DNA of 64,000 nucleotides from an uncultured Bryobacterales bacterium. Its GTDB lineage: Bacteria; Acidobacteriota; Terriglobia; Bryobacterales; UBA6623. Made by a program: the position numbers and the translations under genes. The notes below the pieces were generated by a model, which was not told where the DNA came from, did no database searches, and saw nothing but the letters and a program-made list of their open reading frames with translations. Location: NCBI GenBank assembly GCA_958295955.1, contig CATQHP010000001.1:1-64000 (forward strand), written 5' to 3'. How positions within the stretch are numbered: the first letter of the stretch is position 1; the number at the start of each line of letters is the position of its first letter. This document shows positions 18,548 to 27,071 of the stretch, one piece after another.

Positions 18548-20878
18548 ATGCGAGCATTGAGAGTCCTCAGGCGGCGCCCCGGTTTGGCAATCGCGGCCGG
18601 CATCAACATCAGCTTGCTCATTGCGCTGTCGGGCGCATCCGCTCAAATAGCCGGGGATCTCCTCGGATGGAACGTATCGTCGGGGAGCAGGAAGGGATTT
18701 CAGTTGGACGCCCGGGACGGGCCTGACCGTCAACGTTTTTCCTCCGGCGAATTCGAATTGATCAGCAGTTTCGCAACAGCTGATCGTGTCGTCGGCGCTT
18801 CGGGAGGGAATGTCGTCATTATGCAGCCGGCGACGGGGCCCGCCGAGGAGATCGAGGTGTGCTATCTCTCCAAGGGGCTGCGCGAGAACCTGCGGCTGTC
18901 CGCTTCGAACGGGGTCCTTGTGGACCTGTCCGCAGCTTTGGAGAGGCCGCGGACGGCGGTGATGTCCGAGCGCCTCTGGCGGCGGTGGACCGGGGCGCCG
19001 AATCTCGGACAGGAGAGGATCCTGAACACCAGCGGACCTCAGGTCGAGGTTGCCGCCGTGGCCGGGCTCCACGGGATGAGTACGTGGGGTTGTGTGGGCG
19101 ACGTCCTGCTGCGTCTGGAGGATCTTGCGGATTTCTCTCAAGGAACGGATTCGACCCGCGATGAGAATGCCTGGTGGCTGTCGGTGTTTCTCCTCTCCAG
19201 CCGGCACTCCTCGGACCATGCCTGGATAAGCGCTGTCGCGCCGCGGTTCGCGCAGGCCTTCGACCTCTTCGAGGACGAAAGGCTCACGTTGGTACCCGGC
19301 TATTGGGTTGCTCTGGCCAGCCTGCGGCCATTGGCCGTCCCGCTCGCCCTGCTGCTCGGCGCCGTCACGCTGCTGGTCGTGTTGGGCATCGTGAACTGCT
19401 CGTTGCTTGTCGTTGCTCTGACGAGGTCCCGAGCCGTCGAGATCGCGACCAAGCAGGCCTTGGGGGCCGGACTGTTCCGGTTGACGGCGTCAGAGTTGGC
19501 GCCGGTCGCGGGGTTGACGTTGTCGGCGCTGGCGGCGGGCGCGCTGGCGTCGGGCACGGTGCTTGACTATGCCAAGTCGAGCCTGGGTCCTCGTATGGAA
19601 GGCCAAGTCGCCGACAGCGTTGGCCTTGCCCCGCTCGCGCTGCCCGGCGCTTTGGTTCTCGGGGTCGTTTTTCTCGCGTCGGTTGCTCCTTTTCTGGGTC
19701 TTGCGAGATCCGAGAACGTAATCGGCCGGCTGAGTCGCGCCGGGATTAGAATCGCACCAGGTGTTGGCGGCCGCCTCCTGGGCGCCGCCGAAGCCGCGAC
19801 GTGTGTGGTGATAACCGGCGTCGGCGTGGTGATCGCGCTCACTGCCACTAATGTGCTTGATGTCAATCCCAACCTCGACGTTGAACGAGTCGTGTTCGTA
19901 AGCCGCCTGTCGGCGCGTTCGGCGGACGGGCTTCGGCCGGAACCGGGCGTGCTGCGGGAGCGTCTGAGCAGTCTCGCGGGAGTGCGTTGTGTGAGTCACC
20001 TGACGGTTGTTCCTCTCTCGGGCTTCTTGAATGCTGCGCCTGTGGCCGGGCGCAACGGGCGGATTACCGCGCAGTTCAACGAAGTTGGCGCGAACGTTCT
20101 GTGCGCAATCGGAACTGCGTTGCTCTCGGGTCGAGATTTCCTGCCGGCGGACGAACTTGAGGAACGAAAGGTGGCTTTGGTCAGTCGTAGCGCGGCGGCC
20201 GCCCTCTTCGGCGGTGCGGCGGCGGTGGGTTCGACCGTGACGGTGGGCATGGACGGTATTCCGCATACCGTGGTGGGCGTTTTTGAGGATCCGAAGTTCA
20301 ACACGCTCCGTGAGGCCGAGACCCTTCATGTGTGGGTTCCCGCAAGTCTTGATCGTCGGAAGACACTGGTTCTTCACAGCGGTGATCTCCTCGGCCGCGA
20401 TGTCGCTCGATCGGCGTTTCGGCTGGCGCCGACCCATAGAATCGAAACACTGGGCAATGTTGTCTTTCGCTCGCAGGCTTCCCTGGTGTCATTGGCGGGG
20501 ACCATGAAGCTGGTGTCGGCCATTGTGCTGCTCACCACGCTCATCGCGCTTTACGCTTGGATCTCCGCCGAGCTCGAGCGGCGCCGGTCCGCGGCGGCGT
20601 TGCTGAGCGCGCTCGGGGCGGGTCCGACGCGGGTAGCGGCGTCGATCGGCGTTAAGTTCTTCGAGTCAATCGGCCTCGGAGCGATCCTCGGCGTGGCGGC
20701 CGTGGTGGTCATGCTAAGAGTGGTTCCGGTGCTGGTCTTTGGAATTGACAGTCCCACGGCGGTCGCGACGCTCGTCGGTTGCCTTGAAGTCGTCGCTGTG
20801 TTCGTCGTTTCAGCGCCGGCGATCTTCAAGATGCTGCGTCCCGACTATCGATTGCTCACACGGACGGCGCAAGAGTAG
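18548..20878 (+). CDS. Orphan MacB/FtsX-type ABC permease (ADOP-like)
   Basis: This 776-residue permease has the doubled MacB/FtsX layout: a first membrane helix near the N-terminus, a periplasmic domain, a cluster of helices (LRPLAVPLALLLGAVTLLVV and onward), a second periplasmic domain (about 440-645) and a final helix cluster. Conserved FtsX phrasing occurs, for example RSRAVEIATKQALGAGLFRL and RRRSAAALLSALGAGPTRVA. No ATPase gene is adjacent, as in the acidobacterial duplicated orphan permease group; the N-terminal MacB domain seems shortened. ATG 18548 starts MRALRVLRRRPG. Base composition is visibly less GC-rich than neighbouring genes, suggesting a different history. R1 begins right after its stop. 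Confidence 0.72.
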   Translation: MRALRVLRRRPGLAIAAGINISLLIALSGASAQIAGDLLGWNVSSGSRKGFQLDARDGPDRQRFSSGEFELISSFATADRVVGASGGNVVIMQPATGPAEEIEVCYLSKGLRENLRLSASNGVLVDLSAALERPRTAVMSERLWRRWTGAPNLGQERILNTSGPQVEVAAVAGLHGMSTWGCVGDVLLRLEDLADFSQGTDSTRDENAWWLSVFLLSSRHSSDHAWISAVAPRFAQAFDLFEDERLTLVPGYWVALASLRPLAVPLALLLGAVTLLVVLGIVNCSLLVVALTRSRAVEIATKQALGAGLFRLTASELAPVAGLTLSALAAGALASGTVLDYAKSSLGPRMEGQVADSVGLAPLALPGALVLGVVFLASVAPFLGLARSENVIGRLSRAGIRIAPGVGGRLLGAAEAATCVVITGVGVVIALTATNVLDVNPNLDVERVVFVSRLSARSADGLRPEPGVLRERLSSLAGVRCVSHLTVVPLSGFLNAAPVAGRNGRITAQFNEVGANVLCAIGTALLSGRDFLPADELEERKVALVSRSAAAALFGGAAAVGSTVTVGMDGIPHTVVGVFEDPKFNTLREAETLHVWVPASLDRRKTLVLHSGDLLGRDVARSAFRLAPTHRIETLGNVVFRSQASLVSLAGTMKLVSAIVLLTTLIALYAWISAELERRRSAAALLSALGAGPTRVAASIGVKFFESIGLGAILGVAAVVVMLRVVPVLVFGIDSPTAVATLVGCLEVVAVFVVSAPAIFKMLRPDYRLLTRTAQE

Positions 20879-20898
20879 GGCGTTCGCTTGGCGGTACT

Positions 20899-20997
20899 CT
20901 TTCGCCACGGGCGGTCAGCCGACGGGATCCCCAACCGACAACAGCCCGTGGCGAAAGTCCCCGCTCTCGGTGCGACGCGGGGTTTCACCACGGGCTG
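20899..20997. repeat. R1 palindromic elements, short forms, between convergent genes
   Basis: Two nested hairpins can be drawn. CTTTCGCCACGGGC at 20899-20912 pairs perfectly with 20944-20957. The arm starting CAGCCCGTGGCGAAAG at 20942 pairs with the arm ending TTTCACCACGGGCTG at 20997, around only about 14 bases. This copy lacks the interior core seen in the long forms. It sits between the permease stop (20878) and the dipeptidase stop (21005). Confidence 0.65.
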
Positions 20998-21004
20998 ACA
21001 AAGC

Positions 21005-22477
21005 CTACCCCGCCAGCTCGACGAGGGCCGCCGTGCACATCCGGAGGTTCAGCCGCAGGCGATCCACGGTCATGAACTCGTGGTCGCTGTGCCCCGTGTA
21101 CGGCTCGTCGGGCATCGCGGGGCCGAAGTTCACGCCGTTGGGCAGCAGCCGGGCCTGGGTGCCGCCGCCGACCGAGATCGGCGCCGGCGCGGGCCGGCCG
21201 GTGTAGTGGCGGAACACGTCGAGCAATACGGGGACGTGGGGCGCCGACTCGACGTAGTAGGGATCGCCGATGTCGGTGGTGTAGTCGAGGGGCGCGCCGG
21301 ATTGCCGCCGCCACGCGTCGAGAGCCGCCCGGATGGTCTTCTCCACCGCCGGTCCGGTCCGGCCGACAGGGCGGCGGACGTTGAGGGCGGCGACGAGACC
21401 GCCGGCGCCGGCCGGGGTCAGCGTGGCGAGGGTCAGCGTGAGCCGGCCCATGACCTCGTGGGCGTAGGCGAGGTTGCCGAAGCGCTCGGCGTGGTGTCCG
21501 GCGCCGACGAGATCGTTGACGAGGCGCACCATCGTCCCCGCCGCGGTCGGCGGCCACGGATGGCGGCCGAGGAGGGCGGCGAGCTGGGTGAGGGCGTTCC
21601 GCCCCGTCCAGGGGGCGGACGAGTGCGCGGCGACGCCCCGGGCTCGGATGCGGATGGTGCCGCCGTCCCGTTCGATTTCGAACCAGCCGGGCACCGACCG
21701 GGCCGCGTCCCGCTCGAGGGCGGCGGCCAGGGGCTCGTCGGCGCCGGCGATGACCGCCTCGGCGCGGGCGGGAACCTGGGAGAGATAGCCGCCGCCGGTG
21801 AACGACACCAGCCGCGTCGCTTCCCCGGCGCTCTCCGGGGCGTCGCGCAGGGTGACGCGGATCGCGCCGGTTCCGTGCTCGCCGGTGACGACAGGGTACA
21901 GGGCGTCGAACGCGATGTTGAGCGGCGGCGGCGTCCAGCCGGCGAGGAACTCGCGGAACGGGGTCCAGTCGGACTCCTCGGCGAGCGAGACGATCAGCTC
22001 GACGCGGCGGCGCGCCGGCAGGCCCTCGTCGCGCAGCGCCTTCAGGCTGTAGAGCGCGGCGGCGACGGCCGCCTTGTCGTCCTCCACGCCGCGGCCCAGC
22101 AGCCGCCCGGGCTCCGAGTCGCGGTCGAGCGTGAACGGATCGGTCTTCCAGGCCGCCTCGTCGGCAGGCCGCACGTCGGCGTGCGTCAGCAGTCCGAGAC
22201 GGTCGGGCGACTCTCCGAGCCCCAGCACCAGCGCCGGACCGTGGTCCTCGAAGTCGAGCCCGAGGCGGGCCGCGGCGTCGGCCAGATACGCCTTGAGCCG
22301 GAGGAACTCCGGGTTGCGGGCGTTGGGCACCCCGCTCGCGACGACGGTGCGGAAGGCGACGAGATCCGCCAGCGTGTCGACAACGGCGTCGAAATAGCGG
22401 GTCACCGCGCGGTCGGCAGCCGCGCGCGCCAGCGGAGACGGTGGGGCGTCCGGGGACGTGGGCGTGGCGTCAGTCAT
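21005..22477 (-). CDS. M20-family metallopeptidase (dipeptidase-like)
   Basis: This 490-residue enzyme is a zinc peptidase of the M20 family, probably cytoplasmic since no signal peptide is seen. Metal and catalytic positions are kept: LLTHADV (H99, D101), GRGVEDDKA (D134 region), the paired glutamates SLAEESDW (167-168) and the C-terminal YTGHSDHEF histidine. The lid domain in the middle contains RARGVAAHSSAPWTGRN, as in PepV/CPG2-type enzymes. I chose ATG 22477 (MTDATPTSPD); a GTG six bases earlier is possible. Two near-identical 18-codon ORFs lie just upstream in the same direction. Exact substrate is unknown. Confidence 0.83.
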   Translation of the reverse strand: MTDATPTSPDAPPSPLARAAADRAVTRYFDAVVDTLADLVAFRTVVASGVPNARNPEFLRLKAYLADAAARLGLDFEDHGPALVLGLGESPDRLGLLTHADVRPADEAAWKTDPFTLDRDSEPGRLLGRGVEDDKAAVAAALYSLKALRDEGLPARRRVELIVSLAEESDWTPFREFLAGWTPPPLNIAFDALYPVVTGEHGTGAIRVTLRDAPESAGEATRLVSFTGGGYLSQVPARAEAVIAGADEPLAAALERDAARSVPGWFEIERDGGTIRIRARGVAAHSSAPWTGRNALTQLAALLGRHPWPPTAAGTMVRLVNDLVGAGHHAERFGNLAYAHEVMGRLTLTLATLTPAGAGGLVAALNVRRPVGRTGPAVEKTIRAALDAWRRQSGAPLDYTTDIGDPYYVESAPHVPVLLDVFRHYTGRPAPAPISVGGGTQARLLPNGVNFGPAMPDEPYTGHSDHEFMTVDRLRLNLRMCTAALVELAG

Positions 22478-22500
22478 GGGCACCCCGGCCTAGTGGTCCG

Positions 22501-22557
22501 TCACGTCATAATTCTCGGACAGACGGACTTGAGTCGATAGATGTGATTCTCCTGCAT
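22501..22557 (-). CDS. Leader-like small ORF, copy 1 (18 residues)
   Basis: The ORF encodes MQENHIYRLKSVCPRIMT. Its stop is 23 bases upstream of the dipeptidase start, in the same direction. The first 13 residues are identical to those of copy 2, and both copies finish with ATG-ACG-TGA. No Shine-Dalgarno precedes the ATG. It could be a leader peptide, a small protein or part of a structured RNA. I do not recognise a family. Confidence 0.35.
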   Translation of the reverse strand: MQENHIYRLKSVCPRIMT

Positions 22558-22629
22558 GGGACCCTTGCGGTTCGCGGTGAGTACCCTGGAGACCCTGGTT
22601 TTTAGTCGTGGCGATGCACTGGCGGCCTG

Positions 22630-22686
22630 TCACGTCATAACCTTCTGACAGACGGACTTGAGTCGATAGATGTGATTCTCCTGCAT
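22630..22686 (-). CDS. Leader-like small ORF, copy 2 (18 residues)
   Basis: The ORF encodes MQENHIYRLKSVCQKVMT and differs from copy 1 only at residues 14-16. An AT-rich stretch (TAAATAAACATTAGG on the reverse strand) lies about 60 bases upstream and might hold a promoter. CTGTCA and TGACAG around its end can pair. Translation is unproven. Confidence 0.35.
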   Translation of the reverse strand: MQENHIYRLKSVCQKVMT

Positions 22687-22757
22687 GGGAGACCCGTTCT
22701 TGGTTCGAGAAAAGTTCCCCGATAATCCTAATGTTTATTTATGGCGACGCACTGGTT

Positions 22758-23134
22758 TCCGCAGGCGGTTGGCAAGCAGAGCCGAACGTCGAAGATTATG
22801 TGCCGAAGCGCATGCCCCGGACACCGTTTCGTCGCGGCATGAACGGGACGCCCGCGGCGCGGGCGAGCCGCAGGCTTCGGACGACGTTCCCGGCGCCGCA
22901 CGAGCGGTGCGGTCGGCACGGGCGCACGGCCGGGCGCTCGACCGGGCGCCGCCGCGGGTGGAGTAGGATCTGCCGTTCGCCGTCGACGACCCGATGCGCC
23001 GCCGCAACCGGCCGGGAACCCGCCGGCCCACGGCGCCGACGTCCACGCACGTTCGACCAAGTCGACGACCCGATGCGGGCCGCAACCGGCGGGGAACCGC
23101 GCCGGCAAGCGCGACAACCGCGTGAGAGACCGCC
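22758..23134. repeat. Gap before the MATE gene with a 45-bp direct repeat
   Basis: No gene is supported here. About 22980-23026 and 23060-23106 share GTCGACGACCCGATGCG and a following CGCAACCGGC(C/G)GGGAAC. The repeat lies just upstream of the MATE start. Confidence 0.45.
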
Positions 23135-24511
23135 GTGCCGCCTGACCGCCCGGATCGCGCTTCGGACGACGCCCCCGAGTCGGCCCTGTTCCGCCGCATC
23201 TGGGCGCTCGCCTGGCCGACGCTGCTCTACAACGTACTCGAGTTGAGCCTCGGGACCGCCGACCTGCTGATGGTGCGGGGGCTCGGGCACGAAGCGACGG
23301 CGGCCATCGGGCTGACCCGCCAGATCGCGTTCCTGCTGGAGGCGTCGGCGCTGGCCGTCGCCGCCGGAGTCATCGCCCTCGTCAGCCAGGGGGCCGGGGC
23401 GGGCGACCGGCGGCAGGTCGAGGGCGTGATGCACCAGAGCACGCGCCTTGTGCTGCTGCTGAGCCCGCCCATCACGCTGCTCGGCTATCTGGCCAGCCGT
23501 CCCCTGCTCGCCGCGATGCAGGCCGACGAAGCGGCCCTCACCCACGCCGTCCCCTATCTGCACATCTACTTTCTCGGAACCGTGTTCCTGTGGGGCACGG
23601 TCATCCCGGCCGCGATCTTCCGGGGGACGGGGGACGCGAAGACGCCGCTCAAGCTGGCCACCGTCGTCGCCGTGCTGAACGTTCCCCTGAACTACCTGTT
23701 CATCTTCGGGGCGGGGCCGTGGGCGCCGATGGGGGTGGCGGGGGCGGCGGTGGGGACGGTACTGGCCAGGGCCATCGGCGCCGGCCTCTACCTAGTCCTT
23801 CTCGTCCGCGGCACCCGGCACGGCCGCGTCCGCTTCCGGCCGCTGCTGGGGCTGGACTGGCCGCTGATTCGACGCATGCTGAGAATCGGGATGCCCCCGG
23901 CCCTCGCCGGCGTCGCCCGCAACGGGGCCCGGGTGGTCTATCTGGGGCTGCTGGGGGCGGGGGCGCTGGGGGGGGCCATGCACGCGGCGGCGGGGGTCGG
24001 GCTGCAGGTGCGGCTGGTCAGCGTGCTGCCGGCCCTGGCGTTCCAGATCGCGGCCGCCACCCTCGTGGGTCAGGCCGTCGGCGCCGGCCGGCTCGACCGG
24101 GCCGAAGCCCTGGGGCGCCGAAGCGTGCAGCTCCTGTCCGTGATCATGGCCGGGGTGGTGGCCCTGACGTTCGCGTTCGCGAGACCGCTCGCGGCCCTGT
24201 TCATCGCCGACGCCGAGGTCGTGCCCCTCGCCGCGACGGTGCTGCGGTGGTTCGCGGTGGCCCAGTTCTTCAGCTCGGTGAGCATCTGCGTCCAGGGCGC
24301 GCTGACCGGCGCGGGGGACACGAAGCCCATCCTGACCTACACCATCGCCACCCAGTGGGGGCTGCTCCTCTCGCTGACGGTCATCGCCCTCATCGGGTTC
24401 GGCTGGGAGCCGGAAGGACCGCTGCTGGCGTGGGTCGCGGCGCCCCTGGCGCAACTCGTGCTGATGCGGCGACGGTTCCGGTCCGGACGCTGGCGGCGGC
24501 ACCGGGCGTGA
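23135..24511 (+). CDS. MATE-family multidrug/toxin efflux transporter
   Basis: This 458-residue inner-membrane protein has the twelve-helix, two-lobed MATE fold. The family phrases are visible: LAWPTLLYNVLELSLGTADL at the start, IPAAIFRGTGDAKTPLKLAT in the first half and CVQGALTGAGDTKPILTYT in the second. It would export cationic compounds using a sodium or proton gradient. GTG 23135 is the likely start, with GAGAG upstream; residues 1-20 are polar. The last 45 codons and stop are repeated twice more in tandem immediately downstream (to about 24900). The C-terminal tail is short and arginine-rich. Confidence 0.87.
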   Translation: MPPDRPDRASDDAPESALFRRIWALAWPTLLYNVLELSLGTADLLMVRGLGHEATAAIGLTRQIAFLLEASALAVAAGVIALVSQGAGAGDRRQVEGVMHQSTRLVLLLSPPITLLGYLASRPLLAAMQADEAALTHAVPYLHIYFLGTVFLWGTVIPAAIFRGTGDAKTPLKLATVVAVLNVPLNYLFIFGAGPWAPMGVAGAAVGTVLARAIGAGLYLVLLVRGTRHGRVRFRPLLGLDWPLIRRMLRIGMPPALAGVARNGARVVYLGLLGAGALGGAMHAAAGVGLQVRLVSVLPALAFQIAAATLVGQAVGAGRLDRAEALGRRSVQLLSVIMAGVVALTFAFARPLAALFIADAEVVPLAATVLRWFAVAQFFSSVSICVQGALTGAGDTKPILTYTIATQWGLLLSLTVIALIGFGWEPEGPLLAWVAAPLAQLVLMRRRFRSGRWRRHRA

Positions 24512-24900
24512 CCGCGCGCTTCGCTGATTGAACCGGCGCCGTCCCGCTGACGGTCATCGCCCTCATCGGGGGTCCGGCCGGGAGCCGGAAGGGCCGCTGC
24601 CGGCGTGGGTCGCGGCGCCCCTGGCGCAACTCGTGCTGATGCGGCGACGGTTCCGGTCCGGACGCTGGCGGCGGCGCCGGGCGTGACCGCGCGCTTCGCT
24701 GATTGAACCGGCGCCGTCCCGCTGACGGTCATCGCCCTCATCGGGGGTTCGGCCGGGAGCCGGAAGGGCCGCTGCCGGCGTGGGTCGCGGGCGCCCCTGG
24801 CGCAACTCGTGCTGATGCGGCGACGGTTCCGGTCCGGACGCTGGAAGCGGCGGCGCCGGGCGTGACCGCGCGCTTCGCTAATTGAACCGGCGCTGTCCCG
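24373..24900 (+). repeat. Tandem triplication of the MATE gene 3' end
   Basis: The segment starting GCTGACGGTCATCGCCCTCA occurs at 24373 (inside the gene), 24546 and 24721, giving units of 173 and 175 bases. Each unit encodes the terminal helix and tail of the transporter and includes the stop (GGGCGTGACCGCGCGCTTCG). Copies two and three have small indels and no start codon, so they are not genes. No other feature occurs in 24512-24911. Confidence 0.85.
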
Positions 24901-24911
24901 CCCGGCGGCCG

Positions 24912-25748
24912 TCACCGGCCGGGGTGCTGCGCGCCGTAGTCCCACCGCCCGGGATCGCCGAGCCACTGGTCGATGCCGCGCTCGCACCGGACCCGGCCGG
25001 CGTCGATGGTCCCGCGGAGAATGCGATCGTTCTCGTCGAGCCGGCTGCGGTCTCCTTCGCCGTGATGGAGATGGCAGGCCAGGGCCACCCCGCGCAGGTT
25101 GCGGCGCAGGCGCCCGTGGTTGCCCAGCCGCACCGCCAGCTCGTTGTCCTCGCGCCCCCAGCCCCGCATCGCCTCGTTGAGGCCGTTGACGGCGAGCAGA
25201 TCCCGGCGCCAGAAACCCTGGTGACAGCCGCGCACCGTCATCGGATCGCGGTGCGGGGGGTTGAGGAGCCGCGCCGCCGCGAACGGCAGGCGGGCGAGCC
25301 TCGCCCGCCGCCGGACGCCGCGGCTGAACACCGACGGCCACCAGCCCGGCCGCCCGGTCATGGTCGCGCTCGCCCGCGGCTCCAGCGGAATGCGCGACCC
25401 CTGGCAGAAGCAGGCCGGGTCGCGCAGCCGCCCGTGGTCCTCGATGCACCGCGGGTGGCAGACCATGTCGCCGTCGAGGCTCACGATGTAGTCGCCGGCG
25501 GCGCGGGCCATCGCCTTGTTCCGGATGGCGGCCAGGCGGAACCCCTCGTCGGGGTGCCAGACGTGGCGCAGGGGGCAGGGGCTGGCCGCCCGGTGCCGCT
25601 CGACGACGGCGCGCGTGTCGGGCCCGCTGCCGTCGTCGGCCACGATGATCTCGCGGGGAACCTCGGTCTGCCGCCTCAGGGCGTGGAGGCAGGCGTCGAG
25701 GGCGGCCGGCCAGTTGTACGTGGCGACGACGACGGAGACCGTGGTCAT
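24912..25748 (-). CDS. Family 2 glycosyltransferase
   Basis: This 278-residue enzyme has a GT-A fold typical of cell-surface polysaccharide transferases. The N-terminus is VSVVVATYNWPAALDACLHA, the donor-site DDGSGPDTRAV follows, and YIVSLDGDMVCHPRCIEDH holds the DxD metal motif (DGD). RGWGREDNELAVRLGNHGRL near 200-220 is the C-terminal galactosyltransferase-like acceptor motif (ED). ATG 25748 overlaps the stop of the upstream glycosyltransferase by the ATGA arrangement, so the two are translationally coupled. A role in lipopolysaccharide or capsule assembly is inferred from that neighbour. Confidence 0.86.
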   Translation of the reverse strand: MTTVSVVVATYNWPAALDACLHALRRQTEVPREIIVADDGSGPDTRAVVERHRAASPCPLRHVWHPDEGFRLAAIRNKAMARAAGDYIVSLDGDMVCHPRCIEDHGRLRDPACFCQGSRIPLEPRASATMTGRPGWWPSVFSRGVRRRARLARLPFAAARLLNPPHRDPMTVRGCHQGFWRRDLLAVNGLNEAMRGWGREDNELAVRLGNHGRLRRNLRGVALACHLHHGEGDRSRLDENDRILRGTIDAGRVRCERGIDQWLGDPGRWDYGAQHPGR

Positions 25749-26536
25749 GAGCCGCGGGCGTCCCGATACAGCTCGTACAGGCGCAGCCGCTTCATCACCG
25801 AGCTGTGGACGGTGACCCAGGCCGCGATGATGCCCGGCCAGCCGTCGAGAAGGCCCCCGCGGATGACCAGGTCGCGGAACAGGTAGGCGGGCACCGCCAG
25901 GAACGTCCACAGCAGCCTCGGCTTCCTGCCCCGCTCGAACCTCTGCCCGGCCCACAGGTCGATGTAGCGGCAGGCCTTCTCCTGGTGATGGGTGACGCTG
26001 GCGTAGCTGTCGTGGATGAGCGGCGCGGTCAGGCGGTGGGTGCGGCAGTGGGGCGCCGGCCGCAGGCGCTCATGCACCTGGTCGGGCGTCCACGCCGCGA
26101 AGCCCTTCCGGTAGCCGCGCCAGATGAAGTCGCGCGCGAACGGGCGGTAGTGGTTCATCATCCGGCCGCAGTAGCGGGTGCGCCGCGAGAGCTGCAAGGC
26201 GTCGGCCCGCTCCAGCAGGCCGGGCAGCTCGTCGCGGCATTGCCGCTGCAGTTCGTCGCTCATCCACTCGTCGGCATCGAGCATCAGGATCCACGGGTGG
26301 CTGGCGTCCTCCTCGGCGCGCCGCCGCATCGGCCCGAAGCCGAGCCAGGCGCGGTCGATCACGATCGCGCCGTGCGCCGCCGCCACCGCCGCGGTGCGGT
26401 CGGTGCTGCCCGAGTCGATGACGATCTTCTCGGCCGCGAAGGGGACGCTGTCGAGACAGCGGCCGATCGCCGCTTCCTCGTTACGGCAGAGGACGATCAG
26501 CGAGAGCGGCAGAACGCCGTCGGAACGTTCATCCAT
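25745..26536 (-). CDS. WaaE/KdtX-like family 2 glycosyltransferase
   Basis: This 263-residue enzyme resembles the LPS-core glucosyltransferase group WaaE/KdtX. Motifs are PLSLIVLCRNEEAAIGRCLD (start), IVIDSGSTDRTAAVAAAHGA, and WILMLDADEWMSDEL with DAD as the metal motif. The middle has RRTRYCGRMMNHYRPFARDF, and the end holds the hydrophobic LLWTFLAVPAYLFRDLVIRG and SSVMKRLRLYELYRDARG. I chose ATG 26536 (MDERSDGVLP). The region around this start codon is present three times in tandem, so in-frame extensions through the repeats would also be open, but they encode low-quality protein. Confidence 0.86.
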   Translation of the reverse strand: MDERSDGVLPLSLIVLCRNEEAAIGRCLDSVPFAAEKIVIDSGSTDRTAAVAAAHGAIVIDRAWLGFGPMRRRAEEDASHPWILMLDADEWMSDELQRQCRDELPGLLERADALQLSRRTRYCGRMMNHYRPFARDFIWRGYRKGFAAWTPDQVHERLRPAPHCRTHRLTAPLIHDSYASVTHHQEKACRYIDLWAGQRFERGRKPRLLWTFLAVPAYLFRDLVIRGGLLDGWPGIIAAWVTVHSSVMKRLRLYELYRDARGS

Positions 26537-26850
26537 GGCAGCAGCCGTCGCGCCGACGGTCGAGGAGCCCGCGGCAAGTTCGACCGGCGATGCATCGCGG
26601 GCGGAAAGGCGATGCCCCGCGGACTGACGTTCATCCATGGCGGCAGCCGTCGCGCCGACGGTCGAGGAGCCCGCGGCAAGTTCGCGGCATTCGACCGGCG
26701 ATGCCTCTCGGGCGGAAAGGCGACGCCCCGCGGACTGACGTTCATCCATGGCGGCAGCCGTCGCGCCGACGGTCGAAGGAGCCCGCGGCAAGTTCGCGGC
26801 ATTCGACCGGCGATGCCTCTCGGGCGGAAAGGCGACGCCCCGCGGACTGC
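26527..26850. repeat. Tandem triplication over the glycosyltransferase 5' end
   Basis: Units begin with GTTCATCCATGG at 26527, 26629 and 26740, giving periods of 102 and 111 bases. On the reverse strand each unit starts by encoding MDER, the first residues of the glycosyltransferase. Each contains CGACCGGCGATGC, the R1-like core. The units stay in frame with one another, and only the first connects to the real gene. Confidence 0.8.
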
Positions 26851-26895
26851 GGCGCCCGCGGTTTCGCCCCTGGACATCCCCGTCCCGCCTTGCCA

Positions 26896-27004
26896 CACCC
26901 GGGCGACGGGCGGCCCGCCGACGCTCCCACCTGCTGCAACTCGACGAGGGCGGTTTCCTCGACGACATCACCCGGGCGACGGGCGGCCCGCCGGCGCTCC
27001 CACC
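26896..27004. repeat. 36-bp direct repeat pair
   Basis: ACCCGGGCGACGGGCGGCCC followed by GCCG(A/G)CGCTCCCACC occurs at about 26896 and again about 72 bases later. It lies between the glycosyltransferase repeats and pqqC. Nothing else is evident in 26851-27071. Confidence 0.55.
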
Positions 27005-27071
27005 GGTCTCGGCGCAGCGCGCGGCCCCGCCCGGGCTCCTGAGCGACCTCACCCAATCTCACCCAATCGCG

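Larger units (their letters stand above)
22499..22757. repeat. Tandem direct repeat of about 130 bp
   Basis: Two units start near 22499 and 22628, offset by 129 bases. The shared core is GACAGACGGACTTGAGTCGA and TAGATGTGATTCTCCTGCAT, and both units end with GGCGA(T/C)GCACTGG. Identity is nearly complete over the 18-codon ORF and low between, suggesting selection on the short segment. The second unit is AT-rich upstream (near 22722-22742). Confidence 0.6.

Noticed and set aside
24373..26850. CRISPR arrays at the tandem repeats
   Set aside because: Units are 100-175 bases, directly adjacent and coding-derived, with no unique spacers and no cas genes nearby.
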